Below, piece by piece: positions 44,367-57,485 of a stretch of 64,000 nt of DNA; positions within the stretch are counted from its first letter, which is position 1, and each line of letters opens with the position of its first letter. This DNA is from Lamellibrachia columna (lineage: Eukaryota; Annelida; Polychaeta; Sabellida; Siboglinidae), in assembly GCA_963662155.1 (NCBI GenBank), contig OY759273.1:1267493-1331492 (forward strand). Direction: 5' to 3'. The translations under genes were made by a program, and so were the position numbers. The notes under the pieces are model-generated. The model worked only from the letters and a program-made list of their open reading frames with translations, had not been told where the DNA came from and ran no database searches.

Positions 44367-44529
44367 AGTGTGCCCGATGGCTGACGTTTAGTAGGCTGTT
44401 AATTTACCATTTCACCATGTGCACCGGGTTATTATCGATCACGATGATGCAAGTATCAACCTTATTCAGTAGTATGTAATGTAGTTGTTTACTATTATAT
44501 GTTTACGTCATGTCTATGGTTGACATTTC

Positions 44530-44920
44530 CATTTTGTATGACACCTGTTTGCACCAGCAAACTCAGGGCAGTATTTCTGTAATTACAACTGTTTGGTGTT
44601 TTGTTTTTGTTTGTTCACATATGCCATCAATGTGTGTTTTGCACCAGCAATCTCAGAGCAGTATCTCTGTACCAGTTATGATTGCAACGGTTTGGTGCTT
44701 GTTTATACATTTGTTCATGCGAACAGTGTCAGAGTAGTGTCTCTGTCCTGTAAGTATTGCACATTTGTTATTTACACAATCATGCCATTCGTTATGCCTT
44801 CTGTACCAGCAATTTGAGAGCAGTATCTCTGTACTGGTTATGATTGCATATTTGTTACCACTGGTTTGGCCGTGTGAACAGTCAGAGTGGTGTCTCTGTG
44901 GGTTAACTGCACCAGTTATC
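44530..44920. repeat. Degenerate ~90-bp tandem repeats
   Basis: Four to five diverged copies of a block with caccagcaatctcagagcag and tatctctgtaccagttatga. Confidence 0.7.
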
Positions 44921-44924
44921 ACAT

Positions 44925-45520
44925 AATAACACTCAGATAGAGAATGCGGAGAGCTACGTATACCTAGGCCAACGCTTCAGCCTTAGGGACAAGAACCAAG
45001 ACAAGGAAATCCTACGACAAATTACAGCCGGTTGGACAGCATATGCAAAACGTCGCGACATCTTCAAAAGTAACTTTGCTATCTGTCTAAAAAGAAAGGT
45101 TTACAACTCGTGTGTACTGCCAGCTATGACATATGGTGCTGAAACATGGTTAATCACAAAACAATCTCAGAAAAAACTAGCGGCCGCGCAGACAAAAATG
45201 GAGAGGAGTATGCTCACCTGGGTGAGAGCAAAGACGGTCACAGACGTGATAAAAGCAGCCAGAAGAATGAAGTGGTCTTGGGCAGGACACATCAGCCGAC
45301 TCAAAGATGAAAGATGGACAAAGCGCATTACCACCTGGAAACCATACGGAAGGAAGAGATTACGAGGAAGATCATCAAAAAGATGGAGAGACGATTTGGA
45401 TGAGTATTGTAGTGAAACCACCTGACAGAGAAGAGCACAAGATAGGCAAGCTTGGAAACAACATGCTGAGGCCTTCGCCCAACCACGGGACAATACGGCT
45501 GATATATAGATAGATAGATT
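44925..45520 (+). pseudogene. RTE-like LINE 3' fragment
   Basis: Continuous residues typical of the C-terminal end of RTE-type endonuclease-reverse transcriptases: ESYVYLGQRFS, AMTYGAETWLITKQSQKKL, WAGHISRLKDERWTKR, RGRSSKRWRDDLDEY. The RT core is missing (5' truncated). The 3' end is a short GATA repeat (gatagatagattt). From 45521 to about 47380 the sequence is AT-rich with agaaaa-rich repeats and no gene. Confidence 0.82.
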
Positions 45521-47381
45521 TATAAAAATTAATAGTACTTTTTTGTGACATGGTTATTTGTTGACTTTGTGTCACTTGCTCCATTTTGTCATTTTATAAA
45601 TTAAGTTATTGACACAGAAAAATGTTGTGACATAGAGCAGCAAGTGCAATCAAATCACCCTTGAATAACTCCCCTTAAGAAACAATGAGGCAGGTCTTAT
45701 GACAGAATTATGTGACCAGTTGTCGTAATCAATTGACATTTTAAGAATTAAGTAGTGGTTTGTTTTTTTATTTGACAATGCGCAAATTTTGGGCATGCGA
45801 CCTTTTCCAGTTTTTGTGTCAATAAGGTATAGCCGTTGCTAATTGTTGTTGTGCAGTAATTTGTAATACCCGGTAGTTTCATAAATTTGTCCCTCGCCAA
45901 TTTGGGAGAAAAGACAATTAGATGGAACAGTTATATTTCAGCTGCAGTATGTAAAGGATTGTGCACAGTGCAAATACGGTGATCATAAGACTTGTCCAAC
46001 AATCTCATTCTGAAAGTTGAAAATCGTAAAATATCGAGTTTAAGGCTGAATTTTTCTGAAGATATAGTAACTACATTCCTATTGAACTAAGAAGTCATTA
46101 CAAGTATCCCTGACAGTATACAGTAGCACTTTGGAGCTTGTCCTATAAAATAACAATTTGAAATACAGACTGCTAAAATCACTCTCAGAAATAAAAATAA
46201 AATAACAAAATTAATGTTTGCACACTCTGTACATACATTATCCTTCTCATTATCCTTCTTTAATTTTGTGATGCACATCTGTACAAATATATCTAGGCAT
46301 TCAGCAAATTTAAGCTCTGTAGTTAGAGGCACCTGAAAGTATAACAAGTGCGTTTACCCCTTAGCTTAGTTTTTCTGCAAAGTTGCTCAGATATAACCAT
46401 TTGCTAATTGGTTAAAATGTTAGGATATTCTGAGACAATCACTTTTTTATTTCCTGAAAATTGGTTGGTTTTACAAGGAATGACCTTACTGGGTATGAGA
46501 GCTGCAGACTGATTGCATGGCTGTCGCAATAACATGTGATGCTATTGGTCACACACTTGCTCCCTTTTCTCAAAATAAAACACTATTCCATTGTCACTTG
46601 CTCCTTTATGCTGTGTCATCTGTAGAAAATCTGCCATCTAAAAGGTTTTATTATGTGAAAATATGGCTTTTGGTCCCATCATTGTGATAGTTCCAACATT
46701 GTGATGGCAGAAATATCACTTGCTCCCTTTTGTCATTTCATGGTAGTATGTTCCTTGATAATTGATCGCATTTTTGCATCGTATATTGCATTTTATGGTA
46801 AGAAAATTGTCTTATTTTCAGAAATGATTGCTGTCATGCAGTGATCAGTAGTTTTTCTTTTTATAAGAAAAATATTTAAATGAGGAAATGTTTCTTATTC
46901 CAAGAAAGTCTTTCAGAAGGTTTTTCTTTTTTTCCCAAAAATATTCTTACTAACGTGAAACATCCAAAATGACTACAAGAAAAATATTCTTATTAAATTT
47001 AAGAAAACATTTCTTAATTTACAAATTTTCTTGTGTGGCTCCCTAGAAAATAATTAAAGAAAACTTTTCTTGCTTTTTTTTCTTGATTTCAGAAAATGCT
47101 TTTCTTATTTCAGAAAAAAACATTTCTTAGATAAGAAAACGTTTCTTGGATAAATAAGAAAATATTTCTATAGCCTTCTCTTGATTTTAGAAACTATTTT
47201 CTTAAGCCATGAAACTTTTTCTTATGAAAAATTTCTTAAATCACAAAAATAATTTTCTTACATGGCTCCCTAGAAAATTTTTCTTTATTAAAACAAAAAA
47301 ATTATTTTTAGTAGTGCACTGTAATGGCATGATTGTTGCAGTCTGGATGCAGTGTCTGGCCTTCGTATCCCATGTTGTAGT

Positions 47382-48429
47382 ATGCCACCTCGACGACCAT
47401 CCACCACCCGAGATGCTGCTACCAGCCCAGAGGAAACGCCCTGCTTAGATGGCACTAGCAGTGACACCACTGCCAAGGTGTCGCCGAGTCGTCAGTGCTG
47501 CCGCGGGCCATCCTGAGGATGTGGAGAATCCTGAGGCACTACCCTCTACTCAACCCAGCGGTTCGACCGAGGGTGTCCAGCAGACAACTGAGATCATCGC
47601 TCAAGTCACACGCGAGGTACTTCGACAACTCCGCGAAGACCGTTCTCCATCGCCAGGTACCAGGGACCCACTGCCTGTGCCGGAGGATGACGTGTTGCCA
47701 GCAACGGATGTTGGCACGCATGTGACTTTGACCGGACATCCATCGACCAGCAGCGCTGAAGATCAGATGGACGGTGCTGTGGCAGGGACCATCAACTCTC
47801 TGCTACGTGGTGATGTTGGTGGGCAAATCATACCACAATCTCTACCCCTGCACACTACCGAACTGGGGACTGATCTGTCTGACCGCATACTGTCCAAAAT
47901 CTGGGCTAACGAATATGTAGATTTTTTCGAATTGATCAATAAGGTACAACCACAGCAGATGACTGTGTCAACAGATTACTCTTATCAAATCTTCTCTGTC
48001 ATGCCCCAGAGTAAAGGAAGGCAGATTTCTACCATCAACCAGTGGACTTCTGCCTTCTTGGTGTTTGGAGCTGTTTACACTCAGCAATTTCCGGAAGTAG
48101 CCCCTGGTATGTTTAAGTACTGCGAAGTTGTTCGTGATATTGTCCAAATGGGGCCACCGTTTGCTTGGCGGCAGTATGACGAACAATTTCGCTCGTTCAG
48201 GCAATCTAACCCTACAAACTTCCCTTGGGACCAGCATAGGTGGGACTTATTCTTCCGGTGTATGTGCACTAGACAAGTCCAGGTGGGGATGGGTCGTGCC
48301 ATATTCCCAACAAACCAACCCGTCACTCCCAGCCCATGCCGTTACAAGCATGTGTGCTCAAAGTGCCAAGCCCTCCATCCTGCCAGTTCTTGTCGCCAAC
48401 GTAACGCTCCCAACCCCAATAAACCCTGA
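47382..48429 (+). pseudogene. Gag-like protein of the tyrosine-recombinase retroelement
   Basis: The main frame runs from 47449 (326 residues). The natural start is probably 47382 (MPPRRPSTTRDAATSPEE) in another frame, with a shift around 47470-47510. Middle blocks ILSKIWANEYVDFFELI and INQWTSAFLVFGAVYTQQFP resemble DIRS-type gag. The C-terminus has a zinc-knuckle-like CSKCQALHPASSCRQR. Confidence 0.7.
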
Positions 48430-48469
48430 TGCGTTACAGCTGCTTTTCTTCTTGATGGTTTTAACCACC

Positions 48470-49310
48470 CATTAATATTGCATCATAAAGACATAGTAGA
48501 AAGGAAGCTGTCAAAAGAACTTCAAATGGGACGCATAGCTGGTCCTTTCGTTTCCCCAACTTTTCATAATTATCAATCATCCCCACTTGGTGTGATACCC
48601 AAGAAATAACCAAACGAATTCTGTATTATCCATGACCTCTCATATCCCGCGGGAAGCACTGTTAACGAATATATTCCAAAGGAATTCACCATGGTACACT
48701 ATGAGACTTTAGACCATGTTATTTCCCTGCTTAGTCACTTCGGTCGGGGAGCATTAATCTGTAAGACTGACATTGAGGATTCATTTCGTATCATCCCCAA
48801 TCACCCATCGAGTTATCATCTATTTGGTTTCACCAGGGAGTCACAATTTTACTATGACAGATGTCTGCCCATGGGCTGTGCCGAATCGTGTCGTTTCTTT
48901 GAAAGGTTGTCCAGTGCACTACAATGGATAGTACAGACCCGTGGCACCTTGGTCTTGGATGATTTAATTTTCATTGGTCCTCCCAATTCATTGACATGCT
49001 TCCATGATCTCAACAAATTCATTGGCCTTGCTGAGGAACTATAAATTCCTATAAAACATCAGAAAACATGTCTGCCGTCTACACACATTAATGTACTTAA
49101 CACTATCAAATGGGAGGCGCGTCTTCCTGGTGATCAGGTAAAGAAGATGCAGTCAGTCATTGAGGGCATACGTAAATGTCGCTCTATTTCATTGCAGCAA
49201 CTCCAATCTGTCATTGGTCTGCTAAATTTTGCCTGCAGAGTAATATCACCCAGGAAAGCTTTTCTTCGCCGCCTCATTAATCTGACCATTGGTATTTCTA
49301 AACCTATCAT
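48470..49310 (+). pseudogene. Reverse transcriptase of the tyrosine-recombinase retroelement
   Basis: PLGVIPKK then a stop (about 48607), PNEFCIIHDLSYPAG, KTDIEDSFRIIP (first catalytic Asp), LPMGCAESCRFFE, and LDDLIFIG in place of the usual Y-x-D-D-F block. A second stop ends the frame at 49044 and thumb-like residues follow in another frame. The motif spacing fits DIRS-like RTs, not LTR retrotransposons. Confidence 0.78.
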
Positions 49311-49319
49311 CATGTCAGG

Positions 49320-49735
49320 TTGAACAGTGAAGCACGTGCCGACTTAGCAGCTTGGCATTGCTTTCTATCTTCTTACAATGGCGTGACAATGCTTATCAAC
49401 AGTAAATGGATTTCTTCAGAATCCATTAAGCTGTACACAGAAAAAAAGTCACAGATGCTGCATCTACTCAGGGATTTGCTGCAGTTTTCGGTTCACGATG
49501 GTTTAATGGTGTATTTCCTACTATTTGCCATGATTACAACATTGCATCTTATTGTAGCAGCATTGGAGTTATGGGGGAGGTATATCCATTCAGTCTTATT
49601 CCTTACTGATAATCAAGCAGTGGTAGAAGTGATCAGGTCAGAAGTTTGGTCGTGGCCGCCATGAAATTTAATGTGTATTTTAAGGCCAAACATATACCAG
49701 GGAAGACTAATATCATTGCCGATAAACTGTCACGG
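49320..49735 (+). pseudogene. RNase H-like region of the same element
   Basis: Encodes ARADLAAWHCFLSSYNG, VAALELWG and FLTDNQAVVEVI, followed after a frame break near 49660 by a stretch resembling KHIPGKTNIIADKLSRFQ. Homologous to the RT-RNase H end of DIRS-like elements. Confidence 0.7.
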
Positions 49736-49767
49736 TTTCAGGAGGGAATAGCACGGCAGACGACACC

Positions 49768-50712
49768 ATGGCTCCAAGCACAGCCAGCCCAACTTCCTGC
49801 AGCACTCCAGCCCTGGCACCAGTAATGGTACGACTTCTTAATGGAGCTTTATCAGAGGGCACTAAGAAAGCCTATAGAAGAGCTGTAACATCTTATGCAG
49901 ACTTCAGTAAGGCTAATTTTCCAACTAGCCCTATTTTTCCTGCACCGACTGGTGTTCTAGCTGCCTTTATAGCACAGTTAAACACTGAGCACTATGCTCT
50001 GACAACATTGTTGACATACATGTCTGCCCTGTCATACGTTCACAAACAAGCTGGTATGCCCGATCCGGCCCAGCATTTTATAATCAAGAAGTTATTAGCA
50101 GGAACTCATAAACTGTCGGATAAACCAGATACTCGTCTTCCGATTAGTTCTGCAGTCCTGTATAAAATTGTCGATTCAACCCTCTTTATTGTCTCCTCTG
50201 CCTATTTGCGCCATATGCTGCAAAGTATGTTTTTGTTGGCATTTCATGCATTTCTCCGAATAGGTGAAATAACTGTGCATTCTCGTAACAAATGTGACTC
50301 TGTGGTACAGTTAGGAGATGTGTCCATTTCTGATACAGGTATTTTGTTAGTCATGTCGCAATTCAAGCATAACACTTCTGGACGCCCAGTTACCTTATCG
50401 ATTTTACCAACAAAAGATAGATACTGTCCAGTGCATTCACTTTCACAATTTTTAAAGGTGCGTGGCCCGGCTAAGGGGCCACTGTTTGCATTTGTGAATA
50501 CATCCCCGGTATGTAGGAATTTTTTTTTTAATATCTGAGCAAAGCTTTACAGTGGGCAGGTTTGGATCCCAGTAAATATAAAGCCCACAGTTTCAGAATA
50601 GGTGCAGCTACCACAGCAGCTGATGTGGGGATGAGTGAGGCACAAATCCAGTCAATGGGCAGGTGGTAATCTATAGCCTTTAAACGTTATATTCGTATAC
50701 CCATGTTATGAA
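49768..50712 (+). pseudogene. Tyrosine recombinase of the retroelement
   Basis: The N-terminal SAM-like part includes LSEGTKKAYRRAVTSYADF. The catalytic part has AFLRIGEI with the first Arg and, after a frameshift in a run of ten T (about 50521), HSFRIGAAT (the H-x-x-R pair). FKRYIR with the Tyr nucleophile follows just after a stop codon (50667-50669). All catalytic residues are recognisable but the frame is broken twice. Confidence 0.82.
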
Positions 50713-51010
50713 TGAACAGTCCCTGATGTGAAACATTTTCAGGTGACTGCATTGTTTTGAGTGGAGTGGATGATGCAGCATGGCTGGCATTCATTCTTTG
50801 CATTGTGGTCTCACCCTGGCACCTAGTTCAAGCTAGCTTTTCAACGTTTTATTCATATACCCATAGAATGAATGAACAGTCTCTAATGTGTCACATTTTA
50901 AAGTGAATTTACATTGTTTTGCCTGGGGTGGAAAGCCAGCATGGCTGGCATTCATGTTATGCATTGTGATTCTTGTTTCTTGCCAATGTGGCATGCCTAG
51001 TTCACACTGA
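50690..51010. repeat. ~180-bp direct repeat after the recombinase
   Basis: Two diverged copies of a block with gaatgaacagtc-ct-atgtg, agcatggctggcattcat and a trailing gcattgtg. This may be the split direct repeat expected at the end of such elements. The rest to 51430 has no gene. Confidence 0.65.
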
Positions 51011-51430
51011 TGTGGCATCTTGTTCATTATTACAACTAACTAATGACATGTCCAAGCTGTGTGGGAGGTTGCAGCGTGGCTGGCCTCCTTTATATGCAGC
51101 AAGTGCATATTTTATTTCCGAGATCGTTAATAATGAAGTTGTCATTTATGTGCTGTTGTGTTGAATACAGATGTAGCATGCCAATATTGTTGGGGGCCTG
51201 TTTGGTACAATATATTCAGCCACTTATTAAATGTTATTAAATGCTGTGGCGTATGTTTTATTGAGGTACATTTCACAGAGTAGCCTATTTATTGGCAGAG
51301 CCCTGCGGTGGGGTGGGGGCCTCTATTACTGGAGGTCTCAGACTGTCTGTTGGGACAAATGACTGCCCCCACCTTTGCTATTTTTAATTTGTCATTTACC
51401 ACCTATGTTTTTCGATGACCATGTGTTAGC

Positions 51431-54400
51431 GATTATACCAAGCTGGCTTGGCGATATTTTGTAGCACACTGGATATTTTTCGCGACTTTAAAGTCTCTTC
51501 CATCGCAACGTCCAATCTCTATGATTGGCTGAGGATTCAAATATACATGTTTGTTGATATTTGACTTGTAATAATTACGAAAACATGCATTTTTGTAGAA
51601 AGAGACAGGGCACTTCCTTCATACAGTCCTGCCACCTGGTGACAAAACGTGCCAAAGTGGATTTGTGATATTTTCTAGCACAGAGGTCAATTTAAGCGAA
51701 ATTGAAGTCTGTTCAATTGCAACGTCAAAACTCTACGATTTGCATAGTATTCAGTTAGACATGTTTGTTGACATTTGACATGTAATACGAAAAGATGCAT
51801 TTTTTAGGAGCAAACAAGATACTTCCTAAAACCAGTCGTGCCGCCTGGTGGCAAGATATATCAAGGAGTCTGTTTCATCGCAAGGTAAAAAATCTACGAT
51901 TACCTTTCGATTCAAATAGGAATATTTTCACAATTGAATCACACAAAAATGCATGTACATTTTTCAGGTGTGTGCAGATACACCACTTTCTACATGAAGT
52001 CATGCTGCCTGGTGGCAAGATGTACCAAGCTGACTTTGCGATATTTTCTAGCAAAGAGGTCAAGTTACACGACCTTTTAGTCTGTTTCATCGCAACGTCA
52101 AATGTCTAAGATTAGCGTAGGATCGAAATAGACATGTTTGATGACATTTGACTTGTAATACGTAAACATGCATTTTTTTTAGAAGACAGGGCACTTCCTT
52201 CACGCAGTCTTGCCACCTGGCGGCAAAATGTACCAATCTGGCTTTGTGATATTTTCTAGCTCAGAGGACAATTTACGCGACTTTGATTTCTGCTTTATCG
52301 CAACTTCAAACCTCTTTGATTGGCGTAGGATTCAAATAGACATGTTTGATTTGATCGAGATTGATTTGATTGAGACATGTTTGACTTATTATAAATACTT
52401 ATATTATTATAAATACGAAAATATGTATTGTTAGGAGCAAACAGGACACTTCCTAATGGGTTTGTGATATTATCTAGCACAGTATTGAAGTTAGGCAACC
52501 TTGAAATCTGTTTCATTGCAACATTAAAAATCTACGATTGCTTTTCGATTCAAATAGGAACATATTCACATTTCAATCACACAAAAATAAATTTGCATTT
52601 TTTAGATGTGTGCAGACTTGCCACCTTCTACACGCAATCGTGCCGCCTTGTGGCAAGATATACCAAGCTGGCTTTGCGATATTTTCTAGCATAGTGGATA
52701 TATTACGCGACATAAAAGTCTGTTTCATCGCAACGTCAAATGTCTAAGATTGGCGTAGGATCCAAATAGACATGTTTGATAACATTTGACTTGTAATACG
52801 AAAACGTGCATTTTGTAGGAGAAGACAGGGCACTTCCTTCACGAAGTCCTGCCACCTGGTGGCAAAATGTACCAAGCTGGCTTTGCGACATTTTCTAGCA
52901 CAGATGTCAAGTTATGCGACTTTGAAGTCTGTTTCATCGGATCGTCAAAACTCTATGATTGGCGGGAGATTCAAATAGGAAAACGTTCAACTTCAATCAC
53001 ACAAAAGTACATGCACATTTTTCAGATCTGTGTAGACCCGCCACTTTCTACATATAGTCATGCCGCCTGGTGGCAAGACATACCAAACTGGCTTTGCGAT
53101 ATTTTCTAGCAAAGTGGTTATTTTACCCGACCTTGAAGTCTGTTTAATCTCGACATCAAAACGATATGCGATATTTTCTAGCACATTGATATTTTTCGCG
53201 GCATTAAAGTCTCTTTCATTGCAATGTCAAAACTCTACGATTGGCAGAAGACTCAAATAACATGTTTGTTGACATTTGACATGTAATACTAAAATATGCA
53301 TTATTTAGGAGCAATCAGGACACTTTCTACACGCAATCGTGCCGCTTGTTGGCAAGACTTACAAAGCTTCGTTTGCGACATTTTCTAGCACAGTGAACAA
53401 ATTACATGACCTTGAAGTTTCATCGCAACATAAAAAATTTACGATTGCGTTTCGATTCAAATAGGAACATTTTCACAATTCTATCACAAAAATACATTAC
53501 ACAGGGTGAACATTGTATAGGGGGTGTGGGATTACTTACACCCCGTTTTTATCATAAAAACGGGGTTTAACTACACATAAATTATGTGTAGTTAATTTTT
53601 AATAGTCTAGCTAATACTGTGCTTGGGGGATTACTTACACCCCGCTTTTGTGTGCAGTGAATTTTTAAATAGTCTAGTTGGTGCTGTGATTGTCCAATCT
53701 TTATTAAGTATCACTTTCCCTTATAAATTGTTATGCTGGAACATTATATAACAGCGACAAGGGTTATTTGGTCACACTTATTGCTAACATGTACCAGTTT
53801 GTCTTTTACACTAATGTAATTATCCAGACAGACTATTTATTTATTTACGAAAACATGCATTTTTTAGGAGCCGACAGGGCACTTACTTCACCCAGTCCTG
53901 CCACCTGGTGGCAAAACATACCAATCTGGCTTTGTGACATTTTGTAGCACAGAGGTCAGTTTAAGCGAACTTGAAGTCTGATTCATTGCAATTTCAAAAT
54001 TCTACAATTGGCATAGGATTCAAATAGAAATGTTTCTTGATATTTGACATTTAATACGAAAATATGCATTTTTTAGGTGCAAACAGGACACTTCCTACAA
54101 GCAGTCGTACCGCCTGGTGGCAAGACGTATCAAGCTAGGTTTGCTATATTTTCTAGCACATTGATTTATTTACGTGACCTTAACGTCTGTTTAATCGCAA
54201 CATATAAAATCTATGATTGCCTTTCGCTTCAAATAGGAATATTTTCACACTTCAATCACACAAAATACATGTGCATATTTCATGTGTGTGCAGACACGCC
54301 TCTTTCTACATGGAGTCGTGCCGCCTTGTGGCAAGATGTACCAAGCTGGCTTTGCGATATTTTCTAGCAAAGAAGTCAAGTTACGCAACATTTTAGTCTA

Positions 54401-56620
54401 TTTCATCGCACCGTCAAATTTCTAAGATTAGCGTAGGATCCAAATAGACATGTTTGATGACATTTTACTTGTAATACGAAAACATGCATTTTTTTGTAGG
54501 AGAAGACAGGGCACTTTCTTCACGCAGTCCTGCCACCTGGTGGCAAAATGTGCCAAAGTGGCTTTGTGATATTATCTAGCACAGATGTCAGTTTAAGCGA
54601 ACTTGAAGTCTGTTTTATTGTAACGTCAAAATTCTATTATTGGCGTAGGATTCAGTTAGACATGTTTGTTGACATTTGACATGTAATACGAAAATATGCA
54701 TTTTTTAGGAGCAAACAAGATACTTCCTAAAACCAGTCGTGCCGCCTGGTGGCAAGACCTATCAAGCTTGGCTTGCGATATTTTCTAGCACAGTGATCAA
54801 GTTACGTGACCTTGGAGTGACCTTGTTTCATCGCAAGGTCAAAATTGTACGATTACCTTTCGATTCAAATAGGAATATTTTCACAATTGAATCACACAAA
54901 AATGCATGTGAATTTTTCAGATCTGTGCAGACATGCCACTACATGCAGTCGTGCCGCTTGGTGGCAAGACGTGTACCGACCTGGCTTTGCGATGTTTTCT
55001 AGCAAAGAGGTCAATTTATGCGACACTGTAGTCTGTTTCATCGCCACGTCAAAACTTTACGATTGGCGTAGGATTCAAGTAGACATGTTTGTTGACATTT
55101 GACATGTAATACGAAAATATGCATTTTTAGGAGCAAACAGGTCACTTCCTACACACATTTGTGCCGCCTGGTGGCACCATATACCAAGCTGGCTTTGTCA
55201 CATTTTCTAGCACAGTAGATATATTACGTGACCTTAAAGTCTGTTTCATCGCAACCTCAAAAATCTACGATTGCCTATCGATTCGATAAGAACATACTTC
55301 ATACTTCAATCACACAGCAATACATATGCATATTTCAGGTGTGTGCAGACACACCACTTTCTACATGCAATCATGCCGCCTTGTGGCAAGACATACCAAG
55401 TTGGCTATGCGATATTTTCTAGCACAGTGGATATTTTTCGCGACATTAAAGTCTGTTTCATCGCAATGTCAAAACTCTACGATTGACTGAGGATTCAAAT
55501 ATACATGTTTGTTTATATTTGATTTGTAATAATTACGAAAACATGCATTTTTGCAGGAACAGTCAGGGCATTTCCTTCACACAATCCTGCCACATAGTGA
55601 CAAAACGTGCCAAAGTGGCTTTGTGATATTTTCTAGCAGAGGTCAATTTAAGCGAAATTGAAGTCTGTTTAATTGCAACGTCAAAACTCTACAATTTGCG
55701 TAGTATTCAGTTAGACATGTTTGTTGACATGTAATATGAAAATATGCATTTTTTAGGTGCAAACAAGATACTTCCTAAAACCAGTCGTGCCGCCTGGTGG
55801 CAAGATGTATCAAGGAGTCTGTTTCATCGCAAGGTAAAAAATCTACGATTATCTTTCAATTCAAATAGAAATATTTTCACAATTGAATCACACAAAAATG
55901 CATGTGCATTTCAGATGTGTGCAGACACGACACTTTCTACATGCAGTCGTGCCACCTGGTGGCCAGACGTACCAAGCTGGCTTTGCGATATTTTCTTCCA
56001 AAGAGGTCAAGTTACACGACCTTTTAGTCTGTTTCATCGCAATGTCAAATGTCTAAGATTAACGTAGGATCGAAATGGACATGTTTGATGACATTTGACT
56101 TATAATACGTAAACATGCATTTTTTGTAGAAGACAGGGCACTTCCTTCATGCAGTCCTGCCACCTGGCGGCAAAATGTACCAAGCTGGCTTTGTGATATT
56201 TTCTAGCATAGAGGACAATTTACGCGATTTTGAAGTCTACTTCATCGCAACGTCAAAACTCTTTGATTGGCGTAGGATGCAAATAGACATGTTTGTTGAC
56301 ATTTGACATATAATATGAAAAGGTGTATTTTTAGGAGCAAACAGGCCACTTCCTACTGGGTTTGCGATATTATCTAGCACAGTATTGAAGTTAGGCGACC
56401 TTGAAGTCTGTTTCATTGCAACATTATAAATCTATGATTGCCTTTCGATTCAAATAGGAACATATTCACATTTCAATCACACAAAAATAAATGTGCATTT
56501 TTCAGATCTGTGCAGACACGCCACTTTCTACATGTAATCGTGCCGCCTGGTGGCAAGACGTACCAAGCTGGCTTGGCGATATTTTCTAGCAAAGAGGTCA
56601 ATTTACCCGACATTGTCTTG
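51431..56620. repeat. ~210-bp satellite, block 2 (about 24 units)
   Basis: Same satellite and same orientation as 38750-43952. A non-satellite interruption with a palindromic stretch (ccccgtttttatcataaaaacgggg, cited by position about 53542-53566) lies at about 53500-53840. Local higher-order similarity is visible: the ca. 51.6-52.4 kb and 55.5-56.4 kb segments share the same unusual variants. Confidence 0.92.
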
Positions 56621-56629
56621 CCACCTGGT

Positions 56630-57011
56630 GACAAAATGAGTGAGGGAAGGAGGGAGGAAGGGCGGGAGTGAGTCAGTGAGGAGGGATGGATGGACACAGA
56701 CACATACAGATGCAGAGACTGAGACAGAGACAGATACATACATACATATATGAAAACATGAATGCTGTAATTCATGTTAAACTGTGATCGGTAGATGGCG
56801 CCACAAGTATACGTATGGAGAGCCAACACCAAATAATATTGGTGAACGTCGTCTCGCTTGATGTTAGACGCCAACGGCAAACTGAGGCTATGGCTACATA
56901 TAGTCATCATCAGTCTCGTTTATCCGAATCAAGAGCCTTTATGAGCTCAACGAACATGATTAAAAAGCATGGTTTGATTGTTTCTCACAGAGGGCACCAC
57001 TGCACGGATTT
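56630..57011. other. Purine-rich simple sequence and unique DNA
   Basis: A GAGGGA/ACAGA-rich stretch (about 56635-56750), then unique DNA. A frame 56815-57093 runs across unique DNA into the LINE remnant and is not taken as a gene. Confidence 0.55.
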
Positions 57012-57485
57012 AACAACACAAGATTTAACAAGATTTGCCATCCAAGCCAAAGGCCCAGATGGCAAGTGGACAAGGAAGCCATTTGCTTATTGAGAGTCCA
57101 ACAATGTTCATCTACTTATAACCCGCCCTCCTGAGATATGTGTCAACCTTGTTTTTAAACATATTCACGCTGCTAGCAGTTACACAATCTGTAGACAATT
57201 TGTTCCATTAATTTATTGTCCTCTGTGAGAACGAGTGCTTCCTGATGTCCAATCTACATTGATCCTTTACTAATTTTACCTCATGTCCTCTAGTTCTGCT
57301 ATCCTTCTTGAGTGAGAAAAACATATTTCTATCAATATTTTCATACCCATTCAATATCTTAAAAACTTCAATCTGATCTCCTCTTAACCTCCTTGTCTCT
57401 AGAGTTGTTAAACCACATTCTTTCAGGCGTTCTTCATAACTAAGGTCGCTCTCCTTTCAGGAGGAGAGCAACTAAAATGATTCAG
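57012..57485 (-). mobile_element. 5'-truncated LINE copy with 5' inversion
   Basis: Reverse complement of the 3' end of the LINE at 59184-60745, from the SYEERLKECGL region to the tail (minus-strand aaatcttgttaaatctt). At 57459-57485 a short stretch (gagagcaactaaaatgattc) matches the same LINE in the opposite orientation, a typical twin-priming junction. Confidence 0.85.

Larger units (their letters stand above)
43953..51430 (+). mobile_element. Decayed tyrosine-recombinase (DIRS/Ngaro-like) retroelement interrupting the satellite
   Basis: In order on the plus strand: an SGNH-hydrolase fragment, repeats, a nested RTE-like LINE tail, a gag-like frame, reverse transcriptase/RNase H, and a tyrosine recombinase. 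Both borders are satellite sequence, and the string taccaa-ctgg occurs at each (about 43938 and 51438). That could be a short target duplication or just the satellite consensus. Multiple stops and frameshifts make it inactive. The 5' border cuts into the hydrolase domain. Confidence 0.75.

Noticed and set aside
56815..57093. 92-residue plus-strand frame
   Set aside because: Its second half is the antisense of the LINE 3' end, so it is chimeric by insertion.
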